From Vitellaria paradoxa (lineage: Eukaryota; Streptophyta; Magnoliopsida; Ericales; Sapotaceae), in assembly GCA_019916065.1 (NCBI GenBank), contig CM034237.1, positions 41,956,485 through 42,020,484 on the forward strand: 64,000 nucleotides of DNA. Direction: 5' to 3'. Of the stretch, positions 45,986 to 57,455 are shown piece after piece. The position numbers were made by a program, and so were the translations under genes. Below the pieces are notes generated by a model, which saw only the letters and a program-made list of their open reading frames with translations, made no database searches and was not told the origin of the DNA. Position 1 is the first letter of the stretch, and every line of letters starts with the position of its first letter.

Positions 45986-46754
45986 CATGTAGAGGGAAGA
46001 TAGTAGAAGCAACACCAGATTAGGATTTAGGACTCCAATGAGAGGAAGCAGTACGCAAAATACAAGGGGAAACAAAATTACTCGTATATACTCAATTTTT
46101 ACGATCTTATATAATTTTTAGTTACAAATATATATTTATTCTATTCTTATTTTCCTAACCCAACTTAAAAATAAAATAAAATAAAATTAATGTCTTTCAT
46201 TTCATTTTGTTTTTCTATGTTCTCTCTCCACAAATATAAGTTCCAAAGACACCATTAATTGATAAAATGAAAAGATAGAACCATAATCTAGGAAAATAAG
46301 GGGGTTTCTGGCAATAGTAGTTCCATAAACTAATCTGAACTTAACAAAAAATTGTGATAGGAGCAAAAGAAAATTTTATTTATTTATTTTCAGAAGAAGG
46401 CCTTCACATGTCCATAATCCAGGCAATGGCTTTAAGTTGCTTACAGGGAATTGGTTTCCGGATTAGGCTGGCAATGTGCTTCCATTCCCTAGCACTATAC
46501 ATTACTCCAAACTGATGACAAGAAGTTACCAACAACGAAGTTATACACAATCCAGTACACAAAAAAGTTGGGTTCGTTTGGTACAAAGAGCGCCTTAAAG
46601 CTGATGCTTACAAACAAACCAACTGTAGGGCCCAAGTGAACATAGATTCCACTTTTGCAGTTCACGGTAAATTCACCTCCATTGCAACATACTAGGGACA
46701 CATAACATGGCATAACTAGGCAACAATAATGAAAACAGAAAGAGAACACATTAC
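45986..46754. other. Non-coding, upstream of the hydrolase fragment
   Basis: No further hydrolase exon is recognised. Minus-strand frames at 46404-46749 are hydrophobic and Cys-rich without a family resemblance. Confidence 0.5.
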
Positions 46755-46862
46755 TTGGAGCCTCTTATAGCATTCTCTATTCAAGAGTTATTTGGAGCCT
46801 CTTACAGCATTCTCTATTCAAGAGTTATTTGGAGCCTCTTACAGCATTCTCTATTCAAGAGT
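46755..46862. repeat. Minisatellite, three units of 37 bp
   Basis: TTGGAGCCTCTTA(T/C)AGCATTCTCTATTCAAGAGT repeats with GGAGCCT at 46757, 46794 and 46831. Units differ at one base. Confidence 0.95.
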
Positions 46863-49672
46863 CCTACACTTCTGTTTCAAAAGTTGACTGCCCGAACATT
46901 GAAGTCTCCAAATGACGATACAGAAACATGACTTATTGCTTGTTTAGAAGGGGAAAGAAAAAGGGCAAGCTTTAAATCAGTTTCGCTTTTCCCTGCTATA
47001 ATTGTAGGACATTACAGCCGAAGCTCTAGAGCGACTAAAGCCCCGATAAGTGAGTGTCTGAGGGAAAAGACAAACAAATTTTCACCCCCAATGAGAGAAC
47101 GTAGCAACATAACCGCTGTATCAAGTACTAATACCTACCATTGTTATTATTTGTTTTTTTTTAATAAGTAATACCCACCATTGTTAATGATTAGTATCTC
47201 AAACAAGCACCAGTAGGACACTTGCAGTCCCATGCATCTGACACCTTTTTTTTTTTTTTTAAACAAATGCATTGCTTCATAACTGTCCTAGAATAGTTGT
47301 CCATGTCAAACGGTGGCCAATGACTGCATCAGCAACTATAATGCTCTGTTTAGAAACATCTCACTATTAGAATTGAGTTGAGTAAATTTGATAAATGAAA
47401 TTTCGTGTTCAAAACTCATTTTTAAATTTAATAACTAAATTGAAATTCCCATATTTAAACTTAAGCAGAATTTAATTGATTTGAGAAAAATAACACATTC
47501 GATCTTGTTATCAATAGGGCAATATGAAATATCAAGGAAAATTCGGCCACTTAAATGATTGAAGAAAATCAATTCTCATCAAATTTTATCGATTTGGATT
47601 GGATTTCAAATAAAAAAGAAATCTTAAAACTTGATCATGAAATGAAATCAAATACAACTCATAAATGTCTCATTTTAATTCCAAATATGAGAATTAGTGG
47701 GAATTCTTATCAAATCAAATTGAATTCCACCTTGAAGTCCCAGGTAATACAATAATAAGAATTTTAGCAAGAATTTGGAATAAAGTAGTGAAAAAATACA
47801 AAAAGATCTAATTGTTTAGTGAAGGATATGAACTGTATAGAATCCAAAAGTAAAAACTTCTCGAAGTTATTCAAAGTATTTGGAATGTTAACGTGTACTG
47901 ATATACATATACGATATATCAATGTAGATACAAAAAAAATTGGCTCAAAATTGGGTGCTATTTGAAATATCATGATATTTGCCACTAATTTGGATGCCAA
48001 TGGTGATGCTAGGTTTATCTCGTCTAAGGTCTGCCAATAAACCATAGAACCAACATGGGGTAGAGCGGTGTAAGAGCAAGTACCAGTATTGGCACCTTAA
48101 TTGAGTTGCAAAAATTAGCAATTTAAATTTTTAATCAATGACTATGAATGCAAGAAAAAAAAAAAAGCGTGCACACAATAAGTGACTAAACACATGTACT
48201 AGGATAGCAATGTAAGCATGAGGGATTGGGTCTGAGACTTTTCAATCCTAATTGAGAGGCCTCCATGCCGGGCTCCAAGAAATGAAGATATGGCTTCTTT
48301 CCTGGTCAGTTTCAATCTAATTCTAATTATCCAAGCGAAGATGGTTCCATAACCTAACTAATGATTCAAGCAATATATGTAATCTTGGTTAAGGGGAAGT
48401 GACGGTGAGACATATGGAAGCATATAAATGTGCTTCATTATTTTATACTTGACGTGGGTACCGGCAATGGTAGTCCAACTCTTTTTTTTCTTTATATGAT
48501 AATAAACATAAGCAAATGCACATCGCAGGGGGAAAAAACAGTTTCAATTCAGTGCTCAAGAAAACTGAAGTGTTAAATGCCCACTTCCAATATGATGCAT
48601 CCGGAAGCAATAAACCCTAATCTTCAAGCACAAATTAAAGGGAAAAAATCTCTCAACAAAGTCTGAAATTCAACAATAATAAAAAAAACTATCGAAAAAT
48701 TATTGAAACGAAGGTTTTTAAGCCTGAAAACGGCCTCACTTTCGTGGGCCTCAATGAGAACTTTCCGAAAAGGTAGTGTGGGCCACGTAACTTCTTATGA
48801 ATCAAAAATCATGGTCAAAATATTATTTATCAATAAAGCCCTAGGCCCATTAATTCTTACAATTCATTTTGAGCTTCGCGCTCCAATTGGCCTAAGAACT
48901 CATTTATAGCTGCATTCATATTACAATATAACAAAATGCAAAGTTTAACCATGGCAAACACTTTTGTAGTACAAGTTACATCAAAAAATCAAGCCAATTC
49001 AGCATTTTTAAACTTGTTGAACTATCCATAAAGATTTAAGAGATGACAGATAGAGGCAAAGGGAACAAAATGCTTAAGGTCACCAGGGACGTGACATGCG
49101 TTTTATGTATAGTTGTCAAAATCATATGATTCCCGATTAAAATCTTATGATTCAAGTTGATATACTATGTAATTGATGTAAATCTTACCTCCAAATTGAA
49201 TAGAGTGATGAATTGTAGTGAATTAAACCGGATTTTTATATGATATATAAAGAACCTTTGATTCTTGTGATTCAGGAAGCAAAAATTCTATATTTTTTTA
49301 TTTGTTTTTAAAAAATTAAGTTAGAGAAGCTTGTAATAGACCAAAAATTCTGCAATACTTGCAAATATCTTCACATATAAGTGGTTTTGAAACTTTGATA
49401 TCTTATATTCTTTGAAGACTTCATAAGCGATATAATACACTGTCTTTTTAAATTTTTGTGAATGTAAAATTTTGACTCACATTTCTATTATATATGGGAG
49501 AACCAACAGGGTGTGAGACTCTATCGAACTTTCAAATTTTACTCTAATGTAGCTAAAGATTGACCATGTAGTTTCATATTATTAAGAGTTGACTTCCTTA
49601 TATTTTTATGTTTTTCATTAAGATCCCTAAATAAATATCGTCTTTACCTTTACGAACATAATTTTTGCGTTC
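46863..49672. other. Long non-coding interval
   Basis: No gene, element end or RNA gene recognised. GC content rises slightly at 46870-47060 and 48700-48910 without a supported reading frame. Confidence 0.5.
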
Positions 49673-49677
49673 GCAAC

Positions 49678-50037
49678 TGCAATGATAAAGATAGTGAAGC
49701 AGCAAAAGTGAAATTAAAGCAAAGAAAAGAAGAAAATAGATTAAGCAGGAGAAAGAGGGAAATAGATGGACAACGGGAACATTAGAAGAGAGAAAAGAAC
49801 AAAAGCAACAATGTCATTCAATATTTTTTCAAATCAAAGTCTACTAATCCAATACAATTAAAGCTCTTATATGGCCTAACCAAACCCTATTACTACTCTA
49901 AGATAAACCAAATCGCTAAGAAAATGATAAATCAAATCTCTAAGAAAATTGAATTAAATATAAACATCCTATAAAATCTCTAATAGAATTCTACTCAAAA
50001 TAAATTCTAAAATAAAATAATATCTTAATTTGCATCA
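49678..50037 (-). repeat. 3' LTR of the gypsy-type element (left)
   Basis: It shares with the right LTR the words AAATTAAAGCAAAGAAA, CATTCAATATTTT, TCAAATCAAAGTCTACTAA and CTAAGAAAATGATAA. Confidence 0.8.
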
Positions 50038-50799
50038 ATGCTCCCCAGTTAGCAAAAAATCGAATCTAGTGAGTTGAAACCATGTGTTCTACTTTCAATC
50101 TCCAAGCACGAACAATGCAGATGCTCAGGTTACTCCTACAGCTCGTGCAGTCACGTAAGGGCCGGTAGGAACCTGTTGTCTCCACCTACTCTCCCGAGGT
50201 GGAATGTAGTTGACTCTAATAAAAGATCTTGATTGCTCTAGTAGTGCGCCAAAGAGAAATGATCAATCGACGAAAAAGACAATGTAATAGGGAAGTCGAA
50301 ATCCAAAACGACACTGTAGGTCTAAGGCATGGACTAAGACACTGCAACAAGAACCTCAGTGATGCAATCTTTCTTAATGATTTGGATAGCCTTTTTAGGT
50401 AGTACAATGATGCAAGGTACTACCGACCCAAATCAGAAACTTATCCATCTCAATGGCCATCAATAGTCATCTTCTCGTTGATCTAGGCAACCTCTTTAGA
50501 TGTTGTAACGATGCATGAGACCTCCTCAATCAAATTACCAAATGCATCTAAATTATTGAAGTCTGCAAGATTAGGCTCATAAACAACCACTTGTATACGA
50601 TCTTTGTTAGGCCTCACTACATATTCACCAATAATTGTGTTGCTGTCATCCTACATAGAAGGGTATTAAACAGAAGAACTAGTACCTGCTTTGAGTTGGA
50701 TGATAACACTTGGTTTGAAGGATGAGTATTTTCTCTACTCAAATCATATGGAATCCACTAAGCCAATAATTGGGCCCAATAAGACAATGGTAGATATCT

Positions 50800-51050
50800 T
50801 GTTTAACGGCGGCATTTCATCTCATTCCACGTTCAAAGAGGGGGATCATAGCCCTTTGCAAGGTAATACTCTACATCCTCCCAATAAAGCAAAGCATCCC
50901 TGGTCAACCTTGTACTAATATAATCAACTATTTTCTCTTTCGAAAATCTAAACCAGTTAAGAAACTAATCCATATCTTCAAGCCATTGGATGAAATCCTT
51001 AGGATTAAGAAGACCATCAAAACTAGGAGGTTCTAAGTGAATGTTCCTAG
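50800..51050 (-). pseudogene. Gypsy gag remnant
   Basis: The minus strand reads EPPSFDGLLNPKDFIQWLED, then EKIVDYISTRLTRDALLYWE, the retrotransposon-gag pattern (P.F.G..DP..F..W ... Y....L...A..WW), with at least three in-frame stops. It lies next to the 5' LTR as gag should. Confidence 0.65.
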
Positions 51051-51436
51051 GGGCTTGTTCTTTGAAACAATGACTTGAACACTTATAGTTACACCTATAA
51101 TACATTTATATTTATATTTTAAAACAAAATTGATTTTTTTCCCACAAAACAAATTTTTCTAATAGAAATGATTTTTTTTTTCACAAAACCAAACCAATTT
51201 TTCTTTTTTTAACCTCAGCTTGGTGTCATCGGAGACCTAAAGAATCGATAGACTCGCTAAAGGGAGGCGAGTGCTGAGGTCGTCGACGTCGATGATGGGA
51301 ACTCTTGGGAACAATCAATGAGGTTGACCACAAATGGTTGATTAGCGTTGCTAGACAACGTCGTTCAAGGTGAGGATGTAGGTAGGGCTATTATTTTGAA
51401 CAATGATGAAGCAGCTAAGGTTTTAGGGATTATTTA

Positions 51437-51449
51437 GGCTCTAATACCA
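51437..51449 (-). other. Primer-binding site of the gypsy-type element
   Basis: The minus strand reads TGGTATTAGAGCC, one base from the plant tRNA-Met site, three to four bases inside the right LTR. Confidence 0.75.
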
Positions 51450-51606
51450 AATTTGATGCAGGATAAAAGAAATTAAAGCAAAGAAAGAAAGAAAGAAAAG
51501 AGATTAAGCAACAGAAAGAGGGAAAGAGGGAAAGAGAGAAAGAAGAAGAAGATCAGAAGAGAGGAAAGAACAAAAGCAATAATGCCATTCAATATTTTGT
51601 CAAATC

Positions 51607-52775
51607 AAAGTCTACTAATGGAGGCTATTTTCTCTTGAGGAGGTTAATGGAACAGTATAGAGAAGGTCAAAAAAATTTACATATGGTGTTCATCGATTTA
51701 GAGAAAGCATATGACCGGGTTCTTAGGGAGATTCTATGGAGAGTATTAGAAAAGAAAGGAGCGTGTATCGCATATATTGAGGCGATAAAGGACATGTATG
51801 ATAGAGCCATGACATCTATACAGACGACTGGTGGAGAGACTAATGAGTTCCTTATCACGATTGGTTTACATCAAGGCTCAGCGTTATCCCCGTACTTGTT
51901 TGCTTTAGTTATGGATGAGATTACAAGACATATTCAGGATGAGGTGTCGTGGTGTATACTATTTGCAGATGATATTGTTTTAGTAGATGAGACGAGAGAA
52001 GGAGTGAATGCTAAGCTAGAATTATGGCGAGATACGCTAGAGACAAAAGGGTTTAGGCTAAGCCGATGCAAGACGGAATATATGGAATGTAAGTTTAGTC
52101 AAAGTAGGATAACGGGTAGTATAAAAGTAAGTTTAAGCACACAAAAGATTGTAGAGAAAGATAAATTTAGGTACCTTGGATCTATGGTGCAACAAGATGG
52201 AGAGATTGATACTGATGTAAGTCACAGGATTCAAACTGGGTGGACCAAATGGAAGAGTGCTTCGGGAGTTTTGTGCAACCGAAAAGTCCCCCTCAAAGTG
52301 AAAGGAAAGTATTATAAGGTAGCGGTTAGACCAGCGCTGCTATATGGATCAGAGTGTTGGGCAGTAAAGCATAATCATGGTCAGAAGATGGCAGTTGCGG
52401 AGATGAGGATGCTAAGGTGGATGTGTGGGATTGCAAGGAAAGATAGGATTAGAACGAGGAGATTATGGGCAAAGTAGGAATAGCACCGATTGAAGATAAA
52501 ATGAGAGAAAACCGATTAAAATGGTTTGGCCATGTCAGAAGGCGTCCAGCAGAGGCACCTGTTAGAAGGTGTTAAAGTATGGAGATTGCCAGGAGTAGGA
52601 GAGGTAGAGGAAGACCCAAGAGAAGCTGGAAAAAAACCATTAAACATGACCTGATCTACCTAGATTTATCAGAGGACATGCCCCTAAACAGATCTAATTG
52701 GCGTCGACAAATCCATATAGCCGACCCCACCTAGTAGGAAAAGGCTTGGTTTGGTTTGATTTTAAAGTCTACTAA
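51607..52775 (+). mobile_element. 5'-truncated RTE-type LINE
   Basis: The insertion, about 51619-52763, is flanked by the 12-bp target duplication AAAGTCTACTAA (51607-51618, 52764-52775). Its 3' end is GGCTTGGTTTGGTTTGATTT, a short tandem-repeat tail typical of RTE-clade LINEs in place of poly-A. The endonuclease and N-terminal RT are missing. The last part after 52477 is frameshifted but recognisable (REN.LKWFGHV and IHIADP words). Confidence 0.9.
51620..52477 (+). pseudogene. RTE LINE reverse transcriptase, C-terminal part
   Basis: After a one-base loss near 51632 the frame is open from [20 protein letters not shown] (first catalytic Asp region, FIDLEKAYD) through [20 protein letters not shown] and the catalytic FADDIVLV to KFRYLGS and YGSECWAVK, the thumb/C-terminal landmarks of plant RTE elements, and stops at 52475-52477. 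The first in-track residue is encoded by TTG; there is no real start because the element is 5' truncated. The RT active-site motifs are intact, but the protein lacks its N-terminus and endonuclease. Confidence 0.9.
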
Positions 52776-52958
52776 CCCAATACAATTAAAGCCTATGTAT
52801 AGGCTAACCAAACCTTATCACTACTCTAAGATAAATCAAATTCCTAAGAAAATGATAATCAAATCTCTAAGAAAATCAAATTAAAGATAAGCATCCTAAA
52901 AAATCTCAAGCAGAATCCTACTCAAAATAACTTTCAAATAATATCTTGATTTGCATTA

Positions 52959-53877
52959 GGTAGCTTGTTTCCATTTAGATATCATGATCGTATTAAATTA
53001 TTAGTTTTAGTTTTTAAGCACAATAATGTTCATTATTTTATATTTTATATATTTTTAATTTATAAACACTATTTTTCTATCACTTTCTGATTTTAAACTG
53101 AATCTTATAATTCACGATTCTCAATTCTCAAATCTAATATTCCAATTCACGATACGAATCTCGATTTAACAACTACGCCCTTATGTTTTCTTTTTCCAAA
53201 GACATAGGATTGTTAACTTGATAAAATAATAAAAAAAAGAAATGCAAAATTCAAGACTCACATAAAATATGTATTTAAGTCAGAGATAATCATGAGGGAT
53301 CATTGTTTCTTAATGAAAAAATTAAAATTTCCCTTCCCTTGTACTTTGCTTTCTCAACCAAGAACTCAACATTAGGTAAGCCAAACAAATGGCAAAGTAC
53401 ACTCATTCCTGTAGAAATTCTCAGTAAGCTGAGGCAATACAAATCTAGATTGTAGAAACAATACTAAACAAAAGCCTCACTAAGAATGAACACATGAATA
53501 CTAAAGGAACACAAAATGGGCATCTAGCAATGTTTCTGATAAAGTAAAAAAAGAGACCTAAAGAGCGAGATAAAAAACTTACATGTATAACTAGAACCGA
53601 ACAGCTGACATACCTTATTTTGTCTATATTCTGAAGATACAAACAGAGGTTTCTCGATACAAAGCAGAGTAGATAAACACGGAAGAGAAGTGATTAGAAA
53701 AATGAACGATTGAGACCTACCTTAAAATGTCAAACCAGAATGACACTTTGACTGGATATAAAACCCGAATGCCTAAAAGGATGGCACTATGAAGAACAAT
53801 ACCTCTCAGTCTCTTTAAACGAGAAGCTTACTGTACTGTAGGTCCACTTCCGACAGACTGCCCACACAAAATAATAT
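52959..53877. other. Intergenic between two gypsy-type elements
   Basis: AT-rich; no gene or element termini recognised. Confidence 0.55.
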
Positions 53878-54214
53878 TGATGCGGAACAACAATTGAAAA
53901 TAAAGAAAGAAGAAATTGAAAGCAAGAGAAAGAAGAAAATAGAGAAGAAAATAGAGAAGAAAAGAAGAAGAATTAGAAGAAATAGAGGGAAAACACAGCC
54001 ATCAATATTATTCAATAATCTCCCAAGTCTCCCAAAACCCTAACAATCCAATCCTATAAATAGGCTAAAATTTCTAAAGATAGCTAAAAATAATATCAAA
54101 TCAAGAGTACAAGGAAATTAAAATTCTACTCTCAACAAACTTCCTAAAATAAAGTAAAAATAAAAAAATAGAAATAATAATAATAAAAGAAATAAAATCT
54201 AGATGATGTCCTCA
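53878..54214 (-). repeat. 3' LTR of the second gypsy-type element
   Basis: 337 bp from TGATGCGG to GATGTCCTCA. It is followed directly by TTAACTCTCCCGGACT, whose complement is the polypurine tract. Confidence 0.6.
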
Positions 54215-54694
54215 TTAACTCTCCCGGACTGAGAAGAACTCGATTGGCACTGTTATCATGTCGCATTTTTCACTTGACAAGACATCTTTGGAGTTGAAGG
54301 AAAATGAGATCCTCAACATCGAACACAGATAGGCACCGCTGAAGAGGTGGAGGAACTGAAGTTGGCATAAAAATATCTCCATAACCTGCAGACAATATTT
54401 GAGGTCCAAAGATGCCTCCACAGGATAACAAGTTCTCCACATGCCAAATTACGACAAAACTCATATCACTTGGCAAAGTGAAAAAAAATGGCATTGGAAC
54501 TAGGATCACAAAGGATATAGAATGGCCCAACATTTTTGGCATGCAAATTTTGGCAAGACGACATGGGGTAGTAAGTAGGCAATGCATAAGTCATCATTAA
54601 GTTACATCCATTAAATTCTTTATTCTCATCAATAACATAAGTAGGAAATTTATAATAATTATTACTCAACCCAATTTTTCAATTAATATCAGCA
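54215..54694 (-). other. Degenerate 3' region of the second gypsy-type element
   Basis: Minus-strand frames here shift repeatedly (for example HAKNVGPFYILCDPSSNAIF, then CGGIFGPQILSAGYGDI). They look like a decayed extension of the accessory domain or a 3' untranslated region. No known motif. Confidence 0.35.
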
Positions 54695-55270
54695 TTATAA
54701 AAAAAAAGGTGGAATACATGGTTGAGAAAAAATGACGAGGGAATATGCAAATGAACTTGTCAAATTAGAATCCCTCAAAGAAGAATAAGTTGCTGGAAAC
54801 TCAATGATATCAATAGAATAGCAGTAAGAGATGCTACGCATAATTTGTAAGAGAAATTGTTTAATGTATACAAGAATGCCTCTCTTATACACTAGAAGTG
54901 AGGAGGATTCATGCAACTGAGTAATCTCACGGAAGAACAACTTGGACATAGACTCAAAGAACTCCCAACTGATGAAGTCACTAAGTAAAACTCTTGAGAT
55001 GCTTAAATAATATCCCTTGAAAAAGTAACCATCACCAATGATAGAGTCTATGCAATCTTGACGATCATTATTCATGATGTCATCAAATAAACCAACAAAA
55101 TCAATGTAAGATGACGGTGGAACCAAGTCAACCACTTTAGACACATTTTGAGAATTTGGTGACTCGTCATAATCAAATGTCAAAAGAGGAGAATCAATAA
55201 GAGAATCACAAGTGTCAACAGAAACAATAGAGGCGCTAGGTTTAGGAGATGGACGTTGTAACTCAATGGT
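54695..55270 (-). pseudogene. Unrecognised domain in frame after gag
   Basis: About 190 codons in the same frame as gag, separated from it by one TGA. It starts TIELQRPSPKPSASIVSVDT and then has an acidic region (DYDESPN, SSYIDFVGLFDDIMNNDRQD) and a hydrophobic/aromatic C-terminal half (REITQLHESSSLLVYKRG, LLQIMRSISYCYSIDIIEFP). It has no DTG/DSG protease site, RT, RNase H or integrase motif. Position and frame suggest a gag-accessory polyprotein unique to this non-autonomous family. Function unknown. Confidence 0.5.
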
Positions 55271-55861
55271 TCATATAGGGCACTTTGACTCTGACATAGA
55301 CTCATAAGACTCAAATTCATAAGATTTTTCAGCTTCTAAAGCTTTGGAATAAGTTTCATTTAATGTCTTATGAGTGTATCGCTGAACTACCTCACGGATG
55401 CAAGGTCTTAGCCCAAGGACAAATCTACTGATGGCACAAGGCTCATTTTGAAAATTAGACCACTTCCTAAGAGTTTTAAAATGATCAAAATAGTCATCAA
55501 CAGAAGAATCCTTCTGTTTAAGACGCATTAACCGAGACCATACCTTATCTATAGAACTTTTAGGAACAAATCGATCACTCAAAATTTGTTTCACCAAGGC
55601 CCATCGAGTAACAGGTCTATGGTATAACTCAACTGTTTGCCAATACTCTCTAGCATAATTGGTCAATCTCGTTTTGGCTAGACGAATACATTGGTCATCA
55701 GACAGGTCATGATAGTCAAAAATGTATTCAATATCATCTACCTTAAGAAACTCATGAGGATCGATAGTACCACTAAAATAGGGAGGATCTTTGACGTAAG
55801 TTTGATGAATAGAACGAAGTCCTACTTTATTATTCCAATATCATTGGTTTTCGAAATTCAT
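55271..55861 (-). pseudogene. gag: Gypsy-type gag
   Basis: From an ATG at 55861 the frame reads MNFENQ, then TGA, then continues in frame: DPPYFSGTIDPHEFLK, DDIEYIFDYHDLSDDQCIRL, TNYAREYWQTVELYHRPVTR, ALVKQILSDRFVPKSSIDKV, a clear retrotransposon gag (capsid) domain, and ends at KCPI with TGA. A conserved Trp after FLK has been lost as a whole codon. The first stop sits where Trp is plausible (TGG to TGA). No zinc knuckle precedes the stop. Confidence 0.8.
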
Positions 55862-56104
55862 GGCAAAAGGACAGAAGTAAATTTTTTTTTTTAAAATGCT
55901 GATATTAAAGAAAATTGAAAAAGAAAGTAATAAAAATATAAAATCCTGTAAAGTTTTTATGGCAAATCTAAACAAAATTTCTGTTAAAGTAGGAAAGAAG
56001 TAAAAGTTTCCTAAAGTGATGCAAATTGAAGATTTGAAGAATTTTGAACCATTAAGGAAATAAAAATAGAAAGCAAGTTAACCAAGATTTTGAAGAATTC
56101 TAAT

Positions 56105-56748
56105 TGATGTGAAAGATTATAAAACCTAATTAGACTCGGACGCAGCTCTCTGGAACGTGGACGAAATTCCAGTGCACCTCGCAGGCACGGCGCGGGGAAC
56201 GCGCAGGTGCGCACCAAGCCCGCAGGGAGCGCGCGGGTGTGCCAGGCTGTTATGACACGTCCCAAAAATTCCAGTGAGGTCCACAGGCTGGAGGATGGGT
56301 GTGCGTAGGTACGAGCTACGAATATTCTGTCCAGATTTAATTTCCTATTTTGCCAAATTAGGGCAACTTTGTGTAACCCTATATATATGTGAAACCAATT
56401 CTGTTAATGAGAGTGTGGGAGAACATATTATAGGGACCTAGAGAAAGAGTCTTTGAGGTTTTTTTTTTTAAGAGCTTTCACATTCTTTCTCTAAATTCTT
56501 CTTGTATTATCTTTTCACTTTCTGTGTGAGACAGAAAGCCTGCTTGTAGGGTTTATCGAGTGATTCAAGCAACAATGACGAAATGATTCGTACGAGTGAT
56601 TCATAGAGAGTCTGAATAGAGTCTTGTAACCCGTTGATAGTGAGGTTGTAAATAGAGGTTTTTTCACCCTGTGATAGGGTTTCCTCATTATTTTTTTTTT
56701 TTTGTGATTACTTTCACTAAGTGTGTGATTGTGTGGGTTTGGAATTTT
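56105..56748 (+). repeat. Copia-type 5' LTR
   Basis: The right end, GGAATTTTCA, lies directly before a primer site. The left end is unresolved: TG candidates lie at about 56105 and 56248. It contains TATATATGTG near 56383 (possible TATA), then a leader with CCTGCTTGTAGGGTTTATCG and T-rich tracts. The stretch 56140-56250 is strongly GC-rich (GCGCGG, GCGCGC words) with a near-repeat of AAATTCCAGTG at about 56165 and 56266. The 3' LTR is not in the window. Confidence 0.6.
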
Positions 56749-56750
56749 CA

Positions 56751-56765
56751 ATTGGTATCAGAGCA
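56751..56765 (+). other. Copia primer-binding site
   Basis: TTGGTATCAGAGCAAG follows the LTR end by a few bases and matches the tRNA-Met primer site exactly over TGGTATCAGAGC. Confidence 0.9.
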
Positions 56766-56806
56766 AGTCACTATAAGTTCTTGAGTGAAGATATTCATCC
56801 AAACCA

Positions 56807-57455
56807 ATGGATCCACCGCGTGAAGGAGGTTCAAGCACCAGACCCCCTTGGTTTGACGGCGCAAACTATTCATACTGGAAGGTACGAATGCAAGCTTTTT
56901 TCTGGGAATTAATTACAAAGTCTGGATGTCAATAGTACAAGGATGGGAAGAACTAACCCATGAAGTTGATGGAAGAATCGAACAAAAGTCAATTCAGAAG
57001 TGGACTAAAGCTGAGCAAGAGAGTTCGGAGTGGAACTTCAAAGCCTGGAGTGCCATATTTTCTGTAGTCTTCCCTAATGAATTCTGCCGCATCTCAAGTT
57101 GTACGAGCGCCTGAAAAGCATGGTTAATTCTGCAAAGTACACATGAAGGGAACGAACAAGTAAAAACCAGCAAACTTCAAAAACTTACTTCTGAGTTTGA
57201 GGGACTAAGGATGACTGAAGACGAAAGGTTTCATAATTTTTATGTCCGGCTCAGTCACATTATTAATTCCTGCCACAACCTTGGAGAACCAATTCCAGAA
57301 TACAAAGTGGTACGTAAAATTTTACGTTTTCTTCCACGAGTGTTTGATTCTAAAGTCACAGCAATAAAAGAAGTCAGAGATGTGAACTCCATGAAAATAG
57401 AAGACCTTGTGGGATCCTTGCAAATGTTTGAAGCAAATATGGTGAAACCTCGTGA
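56807..57455 (+). pseudogene. gag: Copia gag, frameshifted and truncated
   Basis: It starts MDPPREGGSSTRPPWFDGAN with YWKVRMQAF, the UBN2-type gag start, on the first ATG after the primer site. A frameshift near 56900 leads to VWMSIVQGWEELTHEVDGR, a TGA interrupts at 57112-57114, and a further frame gives THEGNEQVKTSKLQKL, MTEDERFHNFYVRLSHIINS and VRKILRFLPRVFDSKVTAIK. It stops at FEANMVKPRD, mid-gag, where the next element begins. No zinc knuckle, protease, integrase or RT follows. Confidence 0.85.

Larger units (their letters stand above)
49678..52958 (-). mobile_element. Non-autonomous gypsy-type LTR element with nested LINE
   Basis: Left LTR is about 49678-50037 and right LTR 51454-52958 (with an RTE insertion), minus orientation. 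The right LTR begins TGATGCA and the left ends TTGCATCA. A tRNA-Met-type primer site (TGGTATTAGAGCC on the minus strand, 51437-51449) sits inside the right LTR edge, and a GGGGAG purine tract sits inside the left. Without the LINE the element is about 2.1 kb. The interior holds only a decayed gag-like piece and no pol. The two outer flanks do not show a clear target duplication, so the left end is approximate. Confidence 0.75.
51454..52958 (-). repeat. 5' LTR of the gypsy-type element (right), interrupted by LINE
   Basis: LTR sequence is 51454-51618 and 52764-52958. The terminal CA has decayed to TA (TTGCATTA). The LTR is split exactly at AAAGTCTACTAA. Confidence 0.78.
53878..55900 (-). mobile_element. 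Second gypsy-type non-autonomous element, right end missing
   Basis: A left LTR (53878-54214), a purine tract (AGTCCGGGAGAG on the minus strand) and a gag-led polyprotein on the minus strand are present; a 5' LTR and primer site are not found to the right before the copia LTR. The LTR begins TGATGCGGAACAAC and has the same purine-rich GAAAGAAG layout as 49678-50037, so the two elements look related. There is no protease, RT or integrase. Confidence 0.7.

Noticed and set aside
51667..51858. Minus-strand frame over the LINE RT
   Set aside because: Shadow of the well-supported plus-strand reverse transcriptase.
56016..56105. TGATGCAAATTG as the missing 5' LTR of the second gypsy-type element
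   Set aside because: It shares only the first six bases with the known LTR and has no primer site beside it.
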